Origin: CAYSLU01 sp964431965
GTDB lineage: Bacteria; Verrucomicrobiota; Kiritimatiellia; CAIKKV01; CAYSLU01
Length of the DNA stretch: 41,254 nt
Direction of reading: 5' to 3'
Assembly (NCBI GenBank): GCA_964431965.1
Contig: CAYSLU010000042.1
Span: 1-41,254, forward strand
The position numbers and the translations under genes were made by a program. This document shows positions 8,219 through 16,872 of this stretch, piece by piece. Below the pieces are notes generated by a model. That model was not told the origin of the DNA. It worked only from the letters and a program-made list of their open reading frames with translations, and searched no databases. Within the stretch, counting starts at the first letter, position 1. Each line of letters opens with the position of its first letter.

Positions 8219-9808
8219 ATGCGGACGCACGCCATCGTCGCCTTCGTGGCCGGCGTGTCGGTTCTGCTCGGTTGCCGGACGCCGGACCGCGCGGCGCGCC
8301 AGGCGCCGCCGGGCGACAGCCTGACCCGGGCGGAGTCCGACTTCGCCCGGGCGCTTGCCCATTACAGCGCCGGCATGTTGCACGAGGGCAGCCACACCTC
8401 GCGCGTGGCGGCCGTCCAATATGCCCGGGCGCTCGAGCTCGACCCGTCCCGGATCGAACTCTACTCCCGCATAGCCGCCGATCATCTGGCTGGCCAGGAG
8501 TTCGACGAGGCCATCGCGATCCTCCGGGTATCCGCGGAGCGGAATCCCCGCTCGGATAGCGCCAGGATCATCCTCGGCGCGGCCTGCCAGATCGCCGGCC
8601 GGATCGACGATGCCGCCGAGCAGTACCGGCAGGCCATCCGCATCGCCCCCGGTCGGGCGGAAGGATACGCGAAGCTCGCGACGCTCCGCGCAGCGCAGAA
8701 CCGGCACGCCGACGCCGTCGATGCGCTCGACGCCGGGATGGCGCGCGCCACCAACACGGTCGACCTCCTCCGGATCTACGAGGGTCTCGGCAAACTCTAC
8801 ATCGTCAACCGGCAGATGCCGGAGGCCATCCGCTGCTTCCGACGCATCTCCGAGGTGCAGCCGGATAACGCCATCGCCCAGGAGATCCTGGCCCGGACGT
8901 ACGTGGCCGCCGAGGATCACAAGTCCGCCCGGGTCGTCCTCCGGCGCCTCGCCCTCCTGCAGCCCGAGAACGGCGCCGTCGACGAACTGACGGGCGAAGT
9001 CGAGGAAAGCCTGGGCGACACCGAAGCCGCGATCCGGAGCTACACGGCCGCCATTGCCAAGCCTCCGCTGCAGCGCGACCCGTACGTCCGACTCGCGCAC
9101 CTCCAGATGCAGAGGGACATCCCCCAAGCCGTCGCCACCCTCGAGGAAGCGGCTCGCCGCCTCCCCCGCGACCCCCTCGTGCTCACCTTCCTCGGCCTGG
9201 CCCGAAGCATGGCCCGCCGCCTCCCCGAGGCCGTGGAGGCGTTCCAGCAGGCCGAGCGCAACGCGGCGATACCCGATGCCCGGGACCAGACGCTCGTCCC
9301 GATGTTCTACTTCTGGTACGGCTCCGCCTGCGAGCGGAGCGGCCGCTTCGACCGCGCGGAGGAACTGTTCGAGCGCTCGATCGCCCTCTATCCCGACCTG
9401 CACGAGGCATACAACTACCTCGCCTACATGTGGGCCGAGCGCGGAGTGAAGCTCGACCGCGCGCTCGCCTACGTCACCAAGGCGCTCGCCATGAAGCCCG
9501 ACGATCCCGCGTACCTCGACACGCTCGGCTGGATCTACTTCCGGCAGGGCCGGCACGCCGATGCGCTCGAGAAGATCCTCGAGGCCCGGAAGCGGCTCCC
9601 GGACGATCCCACCATTCTGGACCACGCCGGAGACGTATACGCCGCCATCGGGAAGGTCTCCCAGGCGATCGACGCCTGGAAGCGCAGCCTCCGACTCGAG
9701 CCCGCGAGTGAGACCGTCGCTGGAAAGCTGCGGGCGCACGGGATCGACGTCGAGCGCATCCGCCGCGATGCCCCCCGCCGCTCAACCCCGGACCGGAAGG
9801 ATCGCTGA
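8219..9808 (+). CDS. TPR-repeat lipoprotein
   Basis: A 529-residue protein with a lipoprotein signal: a short basic start, a hydrophobic core and VLLGC with Cys19 as lipidation site. The rest is a chain of tetratricopeptide repeats from about residue 55 to 505; phrases such as ALELDPSRIELYSRIAADH, AYLDTLGWIYFRQGRHADAL and DDPTILDHAGDVYAAIGKV are canonical TPR units. Such proteins act as scaffolds at the outer membrane or periplasm, often for export or polysaccharide assembly (family knowledge); no specific role can be read here. Its stop is directly followed by the GTG of a GT4 glycosyltransferase with no gap, so the two are almost certainly translated from one mRNA and may act in one surface-glycan process (inference). 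The ribosome binding site at 8219 is weak. Confidence 0.88.
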   Translation: MRTHAIVAFVAGVSVLLGCRTPDRAARQAPPGDSLTRAESDFARALAHYSAGMLHEGSHTSRVAAVQYARALELDPSRIELYSRIAADHLAGQEFDEAIAILRVSAERNPRSDSARIILGAACQIAGRIDDAAEQYRQAIRIAPGRAEGYAKLATLRAAQNRHADAVDALDAGMARATNTVDLLRIYEGLGKLYIVNRQMPEAIRCFRRISEVQPDNAIAQEILARTYVAAEDHKSARVVLRRLALLQPENGAVDELTGEVEESLGDTEAAIRSYTAAIAKPPLQRDPYVRLAHLQMQRDIPQAVATLEEAARRLPRDPLVLTFLGLARSMARRLPEAVEAFQQAERNAAIPDARDQTLVPMFYFWYGSACERSGRFDRAEELFERSIALYPDLHEAYNYLAYMWAERGVKLDRALAYVTKALAMKPDDPAYLDTLGWIYFRQGRHADALEKILEARKRLPDDPTILDHAGDVYAAIGKVSQAIDAWKRSLRLEPASETVAGKLRAHGIDVERIRRDAPRRSTPDRKDR

Positions 9809-10873
9809 GTGGCCGCCATCCACCAGTTCCTCGCCGGCTTCAGCCGCGGAGACGCGATCAGCAACGAGGCGATCGCGATGCGGCGGATCTTCCGGTCATG
9901 GGGACGCGAATCGGATATCTTCAGCGAGACGAAGCGCATCCTGCCCGAGCTTCGTCGCGATTCCCGCGACGCCGCGGCCGCCGCCCCGGGGCCCGACGAC
10001 CTCGCCATCCTGCACCTGTCGATCGGCTCGCCGGTCAACGGGCTCTTCGCCAGCCTGCGCTGCCGGAAGGCCATCCTCTACCACAACATCACCCCGCCGG
10101 CCTACTTCCGCGCCCTTCAGCCCCGGATCGCCGCCGACCTGAGCCGCGGCCTGGCCGAGGCCCGGCAGCTGGCCGGCGTCGCCGCCATCAATCTGGCCGA
10201 CAGCGCGTTCAATGCCGAGGAGCTGACGGCCATGGGCTACCGTGACGTGCGCGTGCTGCCGCTCGTCCTCGACTGGGCCGCCCTGGAGACCGACCCGGCC
10301 CGCCGCGTGATGCGCGACATGAACGACGGGAAGGTGAACGTGCTGTTCGTGGGCCGCTGCGCGCCGAACAAGAAGATCGAGGACGTTCTGACGGCCTTCG
10401 CGTTCTTCCAGCAGTCCGTTGAGCCGAACTCGCGGCTGATTCACGCGGGCTCCTGCGCGGGAACCGAGCGCTACCACGCGCTTCTGCAGTCGCTCCGTGC
10501 GGACCTGCGCCTGCGGGACGTCTTCTGGACGGGCTCCATCCCGCAGGCGGACCTCAACGCGTACTACCGACGGGCCCACGTGTTCCTGTGCATGAGCGAG
10601 CACGAGGGATTCTGCATCCCGCTGGTCGAGGCCATGCTGAACGGCGCGCCGGTGGTGGCCTACGCCGCCGGAGCCGTCCCGGAAACGCTCGGCGGAGCCG
10701 GCTGCCTCGTGCATGAAAAGCAGTACGATCTGGTCGCCGAACTGATGGGCCGGCTGACCCATGACGCCGCGCTGCGCGCTGCGGTCGTCCGCGGCCAGTC
10801 CGAGCGAGTCGCCCGCTATCGCGCCCGCGACCTCGGCGACGAACTCAAGGGTCTGCTGGCGCCGTTGCTCTGA
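9809..10873 (+). CDS. Glycosyltransferase family 4 (GT-B fold)
   Basis: A 354-residue predicted retaining glycosyltransferase transferring a sugar from a nucleotide-sugar donor. The C-terminal Rossmann half has the GT4 pattern: VNVLFVGRCAPNKKIEDVL (about 172-190), then SEHEGFCIPLVEAMLNGAPV, where Glu266 and Glu274 form the E-x7-E donor-binding motif. The N-terminal half includes LYHNITPPAYF. There is no signal peptide or membrane helix, so it is cytoplasmic, probably acting on a lipid-linked or protein acceptor. I accept the GTG at 9809 because GGAAGGA lies about 8 bases upstream and it abuts the TPR lipoprotein stop. Sugar specificity cannot be told from sequence. Confidence 0.9.
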   Translation: MAAIHQFLAGFSRGDAISNEAIAMRRIFRSWGRESDIFSETKRILPELRRDSRDAAAAAPGPDDLAILHLSIGSPVNGLFASLRCRKAILYHNITPPAYFRALQPRIAADLSRGLAEARQLAGVAAINLADSAFNAEELTAMGYRDVRVLPLVLDWAALETDPARRVMRDMNDGKVNVLFVGRCAPNKKIEDVLTAFAFFQQSVEPNSRLIHAGSCAGTERYHALLQSLRADLRLRDVFWTGSIPQADLNAYYRRAHVFLCMSEHEGFCIPLVEAMLNGAPVVAYAAGAVPETLGGAGCLVHEKQYDLVAELMGRLTHDAALRAAVVRGQSERVARYRARDLGDELKGLLAPLL

Positions 10874-10946
10874 GGCCGAACGTCGGAGCCGCCCAGACAC
10901 CACGTGCTCGGCCAGCACGCCCCCGCCCGTGGCGCATTCTGGGCGC

Positions 10947-11240
10947 TCAGCCCTGCACGCCCAGGCGCTGCCGCACCTGTGCCGCGGTCACGCCGGCGAC
11001 CCGCACCCGCTTGGAATGGCTTGTCTCTCCGGCGATGAGCGCGACGCGGCTCGCCGGGACGTCGAGCGCCTCGGCCAGGAACGCCGCCAGCGCCTGGTTC
11101 GCCTTTCCATCGACCGGAGGAGCCCGCAGCTTGATCTTCAGCGTGTCGCCGTGCACGCCGCGCACCTCGTCCTTCGACGCCCGCGGCACGACCCGAAGCG
11201 CCAGAACGCATCCGCCTTCGACCTGACTGATCCATGACAT
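10947..11240 (-). CDS. DUF167 / YggU-family protein
   Basis: A 97-residue cytoplasmic protein of the UPF0235/DUF167 family. The diagnostic core is RVVPRASKDEV, then LKIKLRAPPVDGKANQALAA and SHSKRVRVAG, in the right order and spacing, and the length matches the family (about 95-105). The function is unknown, although structures exist for members. It lies between the convergent GT4 gene and a divergent foldase lipoprotein, transcribed alone on the minus strand. No clear ribosome binding site is seen before the ATG at 11240. Confidence 0.92.
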   Translation of the reverse strand: MSWISQVEGGCVLALRVVPRASKDEVRGVHGDTLKIKLRAPPVDGKANQALAAFLAEALDVPASRVALIAGETSHSKRVRVAGVTAAQVRQRLGVQG

Positions 11241-11438
11241 CGCGGGAAGACCTCGCCGGCCCGGGCCGCCCGAGCGCGACGGCCGAATCGTAGCACGCGT
11301 GGCACGCTGCGCCCAACGGCCAACTAAAGATTGGTGTCCGCCACGGCCCTTGGTATCCTTATAAATTCAGACATCGGCCGCGCGGCTTCGTCCGCCGGGC
11401 CCGACGGATACGCACGAACAACAAGGAAGGATGCCGCC

Positions 11439-12551
11439 ATGCCGTTCTCAACAACCGTTCGGGCTCTGACTGGAGCCGTCCTCGCGCTGGGCGCAACCCT
11501 GCTGTTCGGCTCCGGATGCAAGCCGTCGGGCGAGGCAGACAAGCTCCCCGCGACGGCGGAGAAGGCGGCGGCCAAGGCCGAGCCTCAGAAGAAGGTCGAT
11601 CCCGCCGCCGTCGTCGTCGAAGTCAACGGCATGAAGATGACCGAAGGCGATGCGGACGCGAAGGTCATCCAGAAGCTCGCCCGGATGCAGGATCGCATCC
11701 CGCCCGACCGCCTTGCCGAGTACCGCCCGCGCGTCCGGCAGCAGGTCATCGATGAGTTCGTCGTGCAGAACCTGCTCATGCAGGAGTCCAAGAAGCGGAA
11801 CCTGACCGTGGCCGAGAAGGAAGTGGCCGCCGTGCTCACCAAGATCACGTCGAGCCTGCCCCCGGGCGTGACCCTCGAGATGGCGATGGAAGCCGAGAAC
11901 ATGACGGAGGCCGATCTTCGCCGCGAGGTCGACCTGCAGCTGAAGGTGAAGCAGATCCTCGAGGCCGAGATCGGCACGAACGGTCCCGCCGAGCAGGCGA
12001 TCGCCGACTTCTACGAGAAGGAGAAGGAGCGCTTCTCCATGCCGGAGACGGTGCGGGCGCGCCACATCCTGCTCGGAGCGAAGGAAGGCGACGAAGAAGC
12101 CGCCCGCCAGGAGAAGAAGGCCAAGGCCGCGGCGCTTCGCGAGCAACTCGTGAAAGGCGCAGACTTCGCCACGCTCGCCGCCACGAACTCGGACTGCCCC
12201 AGCCGCAATCGGGGCGGCGATCTGGGCGAGTTCTCGCGCGGACAGATGGTGAAGCCTTTTGAGGAGGCCGCCTTTGCGCTGTCCAGCAACGAGATCAGCC
12301 CCGTCGTGGAGACCGAGTTCGGCTACCACATCATCCAGCTCCAGGCGCACACGGATGCCCGGACGGTGCCGCTCGCGGAGGTGCATGATTCGATCAAGAC
12401 GTTCCTGCGGCAGCGGGACGAGCAGACGGCGTTTGAGCCGCTCATTGCCAAGCTGAAGAAGGACGCGAAGATCACGTACGCGCCGGGCTCCGAGCCGAAG
12501 CCGATGGCGGACCCGCGCGGCATGCCCATGATGCCGCCGCCGGCGAACTGA
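11439..12551 (+). CDS. SurA/PrsA-like parvulin foldase lipoprotein
   Basis: A 370-residue exported peptidyl-prolyl isomerase and chaperone. I chose the ATG at 11439 because AAGGAAGG lies 8-15 bases upstream and the protein then opens with a clean signal sequence ending LLFGSGC; Cys27 is a likely lipidation site, although Gly at -3 is not ideal. Residues about 48-195 are a SurA-N-like helical chaperone region (VEVNGMKMTEGDADAKVI; QQVIDEFVVQNLLMQESKKR). The PpiC domain spans about 205-302 with VRARHILLG, SDCPSRNRGGDLGEF and FGYHIIQL; the tail is Pro/Met-rich (MPMMPPPAN). It should assist folding of envelope proteins in the periplasm. Its catalytic domain is clearly related to that of the membrane parvulin at 165-1667. 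A strong hairpin follows the stop. Confidence 0.93.
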   Translation: MPFSTTVRALTGAVLALGATLLFGSGCKPSGEADKLPATAEKAAAKAEPQKKVDPAAVVVEVNGMKMTEGDADAKVIQKLARMQDRIPPDRLAEYRPRVRQQVIDEFVVQNLLMQESKKRNLTVAEKEVAAVLTKITSSLPPGVTLEMAMEAENMTEADLRREVDLQLKVKQILEAEIGTNGPAEQAIADFYEKEKERFSMPETVRARHILLGAKEGDEEAARQEKKAKAAALREQLVKGADFATLAATNSDCPSRNRGGDLGEFSRGQMVKPFEEAAFALSSNEISPVVETEFGYHIIQLQAHTDARTVPLAEVHDSIKTFLRQRDEQTAFEPLIAKLKKDAKITYAPGSEPKPMADPRGMPMMPPPAN

Positions 12552-12572
12552 CGCCGCGCGACGCCGAGCCCA

Positions 12573-12610
12573 CGGCCCCGCCTGAGCCCCCGAGGCTTCA
12601 GGCGGGGCCG
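12573..12610. terminator. GC-rich hairpin between convergent genes
   Basis: CGGCCCCGCCTGAGCC (12573-12588) can pair with the complementary arm ending GGCGGGGCCG at 12610, leaving a short loop and one bulged base. It lies between the stops of the foldase lipoprotein gene (+) and corA (-), the expected site for a bidirectional terminator. It lacks a convincing U-tract on either side, so classical intrinsic termination is not certain. Confidence 0.55.
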
Positions 12611-12650
12611 CTGCGTTCAGGGACCGGACGCGGCGGGAAATGACGACCGC

Positions 12651-13622
12651 CTAGTGGCGCTTGGGCCGCAGGAACGCCAGGTAGACGCTCAGCGTGCCGA
12701 TCGCCGTCCACGCCCATACCCAAAGGTGCGGGTGCGGCACGTCCAGCTCCGAGAAGTTGCGGAAGTTCATCCCGTAGTAGCTGGTCACGATCACGATCGG
12801 CATCGCCAGGGTTGCGGCGATCGTCAGCACGCGAATCACCTCGTTGATCTGCACCTGCTGCAGGTTGAGGTGGATGGAGAGGGTGTTCGTAAGGGCATCC
12901 CGGTAGCCGTCGCCGCGGTCGCTGATGCGGACCAGGTGATCGAGCAGATCCCGGTAATACGGCAGCATGTGGGCGCGAACGATCTTGAACTCGCCCCGCG
13001 CCAGGCGCGTCAGCACATCGCGCTGCGGAGAGACGATCTGCCGCAGACGCTGCACCTCGCTCTTAAGCTTCAGGATCTCATTCAGGGCGTCCCGGGGCCG
13101 CGCCGTCAGGAGCGACTTCTCCAAGTCCGAGATCTCCGTGGCCAGTTCGTCGGTGGCGGGGCCGTAGCTGTCGAGCAGGAAGTCCAGGATCGTATAGGTC
13201 AGCCGATCGGGTGCGCGAGCCACCGCCGCGGCGTTCTTGAGCACCCGGTCGATCGTCGAGGCCACGCAGCGCAGCGGGTCACGGTGCACCGTCACCAGGA
13301 AGTTCTTCCCGATGAACATGTTCACCTCGTTCGTCTGGAACTCGTGGACGTCGTGCGAGTAGTCCACCGCGTGGATGACCATGAAGACGTAGTTGTCGTA
13401 CTCGTCGATCTTCGGGAGGTCGCTCGGCGTCAGGCAGTCCTCGATCGCGAGCGGATGGAAGCCGAAGACGCCCTCCAGCAGCCCCTTCGTCTCCTCGTCG
13501 GTGGACTCGCTCACGTCCACCCACATGTGCACGCCCTCGTCGTGAAGCACGACCTTGAGGAAATCGAGCGTCAGATCCTGCCCCAGCAGTTTGCCCTGGC
13601 TGAAGACGAATGACCGGATCAT
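12651..13622 (-). CDS. corA: CorA-family magnesium/divalent cation transporter
   Basis: A 323-residue inner-membrane channel for Mg2+ (and Co2+/Ni2+ in some members). The long N-terminal cytoplasmic part holds the family pattern GFHPLAIEDCLTPSDLPKID and a charged helical region to about 265. Two C-terminal membrane helices follow, with the signature YGMNF (Gly284-Met285-Asn286) at the end of the first; the protein ends in the basic LRPKRH. Length and topology are standard. GGGAGC lies about 12 bases before the ATG at 13622. The Nudix gene on the same strand ends 78 bases upstream, so they could be co-transcribed. Confidence 0.95.
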   Translation of the reverse strand: MIRSFVFSQGKLLGQDLTLDFLKVVLHDEGVHMWVDVSESTDEETKGLLEGVFGFHPLAIEDCLTPSDLPKIDEYDNYVFMVIHAVDYSHDVHEFQTNEVNMFIGKNFLVTVHRDPLRCVASTIDRVLKNAAAVARAPDRLTYTILDFLLDSYGPATDELATEISDLEKSLLTARPRDALNEILKLKSEVQRLRQIVSPQRDVLTRLARGEFKIVRAHMLPYYRDLLDHLVRISDRGDGYRDALTNTLSIHLNLQQVQINEVIRVLTIAATLAMPIVIVTSYYGMNFRNFSELDVPHPHLWVWAWTAIGTLSVYLAFLRPKRH

Positions 13623-13700
13623 GGAATCAGCTCCCGAAAGCCTGCCTCCCCCGCGCCGTGCGCCAGTACTTTTTCATGCGCGGCGCTCGCTTGGCAAGAT

Positions 13701-14270
13701 TCAATTCCGCATCGCCGCGCGAATCATCCGCCCGATGCCCCGGATGGTCGCGTTTGCCAGGCGAAGCACGGTGAACACCACGCGCGCGACCGCAAGCGGC
13801 ACGGGCGGAAAGTCGATCCGCCGGTCGACCGGGGCCGATCCGCCGGCCAGCGCATCCGCGATCATCTGCCGCTGGAGGAGGGGCAGGACGCGGGGAAGCG
13901 CGTCCACCCGGCACCAGTTCAGGCCCGTTGTCTCGAGTCCGATGCGCCTGGGCTTCCCGCCCACGGCGCGGGCGGCGAAGGCCCGCGTCTCCTGGAACCC
14001 CGGCCCGTACACCGACTGGTGAACGTACCGGCCGACCTCGCGCTCCACCTCCACCACGTAGCCGGTTTCCTCCATCGTTTCGCGCTCGGCCGCGGCCGCG
14101 GCCGATTCGCCGGGTTCGACGCCGCCTCCGGGCAAGTCCCACAGGACGACGACCTCGCGCCGCAGGAGCAGGACCCGGTCGCGCTCCGGTGCGAGCACCA
14201 CGGCCATGGCGCCCCGGCGCCTGATGGCCGCATCCGGCACGGCCGTCGATGAGTGTTCCGCGTCGGGCAT
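13701..14270 (-). CDS. Nudix hydrolase
   Basis: A 189-residue protein with a complete Nudix box: Gly, five residues, Glu, seven residues, then RETMEETGY, matching GX5EX7REUXEEXGU. The enzyme would hydrolyse a nucleoside diphosphate linked to another moiety, using Mg2+ bound by the box glutamates; the substrate cannot be inferred. I chose the ATG at 14270 rather than the in-frame start at 14318 because GGGAGGAGCGAC directly precedes it at ideal spacing. The last 60 residues, basic with some hydrophobic stretches, lie beyond the Nudix fold and are unexplained. It diverges from the UroD-family gene across 162 bases. Confidence 0.92.
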   Translation of the reverse strand: MPDAEHSSTAVPDAAIRRRGAMAVVLAPERDRVLLLRREVVVLWDLPGGGVEPGESAAAAAERETMEETGYVVEVEREVGRYVHQSVYGPGFQETRAFAARAVGGKPRRIGLETTGLNWCRVDALPRVLPLLQRQMIADALAGGSAPVDRRIDFPPVPLAVARVVFTVLRLANATIRGIGRMIRAAMRN

Positions 14271-14432
14271 GTCGCTCCTCCCTCCCGTGCCGCCGCTGCC
14301 GCCAGCTGGCAGACACACTAGGCCCGGCCGCCGGCCGCATCAACCCCGAACAACGGGCCGCCCTTGGCAGAGCCGCTCCCCATGCACTAGAATGCCGCCG
14401 GTTCAAAGCCAACGCAGAGGAGAGACGCCGCC

Positions 14433-15722
14433 ATGACCTCACGCGAACGGGTGCAAACGGCCTTGGAGCATCGCGAGCCGGACCGGGTTCCCCTCGACAT
14501 CGGCGGCTCGCCCACTTCGGGCATGCACGTGAGTTCCGTCTACCGGCTGCGCCAGGCGCTCGGGCTGGATCCCTCCGGCACGCCCGTGAAGGTAATCGAG
14601 CCGTTCCAGATGCTCGGCGAGATCGCCCCGGACCTCCGCGCCGCGGTCGGCATCGACGTCGTCAACCTCGCGGGCAGCCGCACGTTCTTCGGGTTCCGCA
14701 ACGAGGGATGGAAGCCGTGGACGCTGTTCGACGGCACCCCCGTGCTCGTCCCGGCGGGGTTCAATACGGACCCGGAGCCGAACGGCGACATCCTGCTCTA
14801 CCCCGAGGGCGACCGCGCCGCGCCGGCCAGCGGGCGCATGCCGCACGGCGGGTGGTACTTCGACGCCATCATTCGCCAGCCGCCGATCGACGAGGATCGC
14901 CTGCGGGTGGAGGACAACCTCGAGGAGTTCGGCCCGATCGCCGACGATGAGCTCGAGCACTTCCGGCGGGAGGCCGACCGGCTCTACACCCAGACCGACT
15001 GCGCCATCCTGGCGACGTTCGGCGGCACGAGCTTCGGCGACATCGCCCTGGTGCCCGCCACCTGGCTCAAGAATCCCAAGGGCATCCGCGACGTCGAGGA
15101 GTGGTACGCCAGCACGGCGATGCGCCCCGACCACATCCGCCGCATCTTCGAGCGCCAGTGCGAGATCGCCCTGGCGAACCTGGCCAGGATCCACCGCGCC
15201 GTCGGAGACCGCGTCACGGCCGTCTTCGTCACGGGCACGGATTTCGGCACGCAGACGAGCTGCTTCATCTCGCCCGATGCCTACTGCACCCTCTTCAAGC
15301 CGTTCCACCGGGCGGTCAACGACTGGATTCACCGGAACACGACGTGGAAGACCTTCATCCACTCGTGCGGCGCGATCATGGGGCTGCTCGACCACATCGT
15401 CGATGCCGGCTTCGACATCCTGAACCCCGTGCAGTGCTCAGCGACGGGCATGGCCCCGGACGCCCTCAAGCGCCGCTTCGGCGAGCGCCTGACGTTCTGG
15501 GGCGGCGGCGTGGACACGCAGCGCACGCTCCCGTTCGGAACACCCGACGCGATCAGCCGCGAAGTGGCGGAGCGCATCCGCATCTTCGGCCGGAGCGGGG
15601 GGTTCGTGTTCAATCCCGTCCACAACGTCCAGGCGCAGACGCCGGGGGAGAACCTGCTGGCCCTGTTCGACGCCGTACGCCGAAACCGCGACTACACCCC
15701 GCACACCCGGAGCGCCCGATGA
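14433..15722 (+). CDS. Uroporphyrinogen decarboxylase-superfamily protein, probably a methyltransferase
   Basis: A 429-residue protein of the UroD superfamily. N-terminal landmarks are SRERVQTALEHREPDRVPLD and C-terminal ones are WGGGVDTQRTLPFGTPDAI and FVFNPVHNVQAQTPGENLLAL. True decarboxylases lack it, but here residues 310-312 read His-Ser-Cys (FIHSCGAI), matching the H-x-C zinc-site pattern of the MtaA/MtbA-type corrinoid methyltransferases; Cys335 is a candidate third ligand. I infer a cobalamin- or thiol-linked methyl transfer rather than haem synthesis. AGAGGAGAG lies just upstream of the ATG. The stop overlaps the start of the DUF362 Fe-S gene (ATGA), so the two are translationally coupled. 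No corrinoid-binding protein gene is present in the window. Confidence 0.85.
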   Translation: MTSRERVQTALEHREPDRVPLDIGGSPTSGMHVSSVYRLRQALGLDPSGTPVKVIEPFQMLGEIAPDLRAAVGIDVVNLAGSRTFFGFRNEGWKPWTLFDGTPVLVPAGFNTDPEPNGDILLYPEGDRAAPASGRMPHGGWYFDAIIRQPPIDEDRLRVEDNLEEFGPIADDELEHFRREADRLYTQTDCAILATFGGTSFGDIALVPATWLKNPKGIRDVEEWYASTAMRPDHIRRIFERQCEIALANLARIHRAVGDRVTAVFVTGTDFGTQTSCFISPDAYCTLFKPFHRAVNDWIHRNTTWKTFIHSCGAIMGLLDHIVDAGFDILNPVQCSATGMAPDALKRRFGERLTFWGGGVDTQRTLPFGTPDAISREVAERIRIFGRSGGFVFNPVHNVQAQTPGENLLALFDAVRRNRDYTPHTRSAR

Positions 15723-16867
15723 CGAAGCCCCGCCCGAGCCGCACCCGCATCGCCAAGCCCGCGCGCGCGCCGAAGCCGCCCGTCTACTTCGGATCCGTGG
15801 CCGTCCGCCGGCCGGAGGCGAGCTGTTCGCTGCCGGCCAAGCTCCAGCGGATCCTGGGCCAGTTCGACGTCGCCAAGCTCAGCCAGGGCGCCTGGGTGCC
15901 CATCAAGATGCACCTCGGAGGCGAGCTCGGATTCACCACGATCCATCCCGTCTTCGTTCGCACGGTCGTCCAGGCCGTCAAGGCGGCCGGCGGCAAGCCG
16001 TTCGTGCTCGATGCGCACATGGGCGCCGTGGAAAGCGCGGCCGCTCGAGGGTACACGCCCGAGACCATCGGCTGCCCGATCGTCAGCGCCGGCGGGCCTT
16101 ACGACCGCTACGTGGTTCCGCGCCGGATCGGATACCGGTCGCTCGACCGCGTGAACATCCTCGGCGCGATCTGGGACGCACCCTGCCTCATCAACCTCTC
16201 GCACGTGAAGGGGCACGGCTGCTGCGGGTACGGCGGCGCGTGCAAGAACATCGCGATGGGGTGCGTGGACGGAGTGACGCGCGGCAAGATCCACGCGCTC
16301 GAGGGCGGGATCGACTGGCTCGGCAAGCGCTGCACCCGCTGCGGACGCTGCGTGAAGGCCTGCGACACCGGCGCCATCTCCCTGAACGCGGAGTCGAAGG
16401 AGATCGAGATCTTCTTCCACAACTGCCGGTACTGCCGGCACTGCATCAGCGCCTGCCCGAAGCACGCGCTCGTCATGCGCCACGCGCACGGCTACGAGCA
16501 CTTCCAGGAAGGCATGGCCCGCACGACGCGCGCTGTGCTCGAGTCGTTCGACCCGGCCCGGGTGCTCTACATCAACCTGCTCGTCAACATCACGATGTTC
16601 TGCGACTGCTGGGGCTTCAGCTCCCCGAGCGTCGTGCCGGACGTGGGGGTGCTGGCCTCGCAGGACATCGTGGCGATCGAGTCCGCCTCGCTCGACCTGA
16701 TCCACGCCGACCGGTTCATTCCGGGGACCCTCATCGGGAAGCGCGAGCTCCAGGACGGGACGCACCTCTTCGAGCGCATGCACGGAAAGGACCCCTTCGT
16801 GCAGCTGCGCGCGCTCGAGCGGCACGGCTGCGGCCGCTCCGACTACGCCCTCGTCGAGGTAAGCTGA
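15719..16867 (+). CDS. DUF362 iron-sulfur protein with two 4Fe-4S motifs
   Basis: A 382-residue protein. The body is the DUF362 domain (IKMHLGGELGFTTIHPVFVR, NLSHVKGHGCCGYGGACKN), with a ferredoxin-like insert holding two CxxCxxCxxxC motifs: Cys205/208/211/215 and Cys236/239/242/246, enough for two [4Fe-4S] clusters. A Met-Phe-Cys-Asp-Cys segment near residue 300 adds further cysteines. DUF362 proteins are cytoplasmic Fe-S proteins without an agreed reaction. The ATG at 15719 overlaps the TGA of the UroD-family gene by four bases. I infer that this protein supplies electrons to, or re-reduces, the methyltransferase system; that is not proven. It ends 6 bases from a convergent gene. Confidence 0.9.
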   Translation: MTKPRPSRTRIAKPARAPKPPVYFGSVAVRRPEASCSLPAKLQRILGQFDVAKLSQGAWVPIKMHLGGELGFTTIHPVFVRTVVQAVKAAGGKPFVLDAHMGAVESAAARGYTPETIGCPIVSAGGPYDRYVVPRRIGYRSLDRVNILGAIWDAPCLINLSHVKGHGCCGYGGACKNIAMGCVDGVTRGKIHALEGGIDWLGKRCTRCGRCVKACDTGAISLNAESKEIEIFFHNCRYCRHCISACPKHALVMRHAHGYEHFQEGMARTTRAVLESFDPARVLYINLLVNITMFCDCWGFSSPSVVPDVGVLASQDIVAIESASLDLIHADRFIPGTLIGKRELQDGTHLFERMHGKDPFVQLRALERHGCGRSDYALVEVS

Positions 16868-16872
16868 GCCGC

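Noticed and set aside
11360..11365. TATAAA as a -10 box for the foldase lipoprotein gene
   Set aside because: No acceptable -35 hexamer lies 16-19 bases upstream; the nearest TTGGTG is 23 bases away.
14433..15722. hemE (true uroporphyrinogen decarboxylase)
   Set aside because: The His-Ser-Cys zinc-type pattern and the divergent N-terminus suit the methyltransferase branch; no other haem gene is near.
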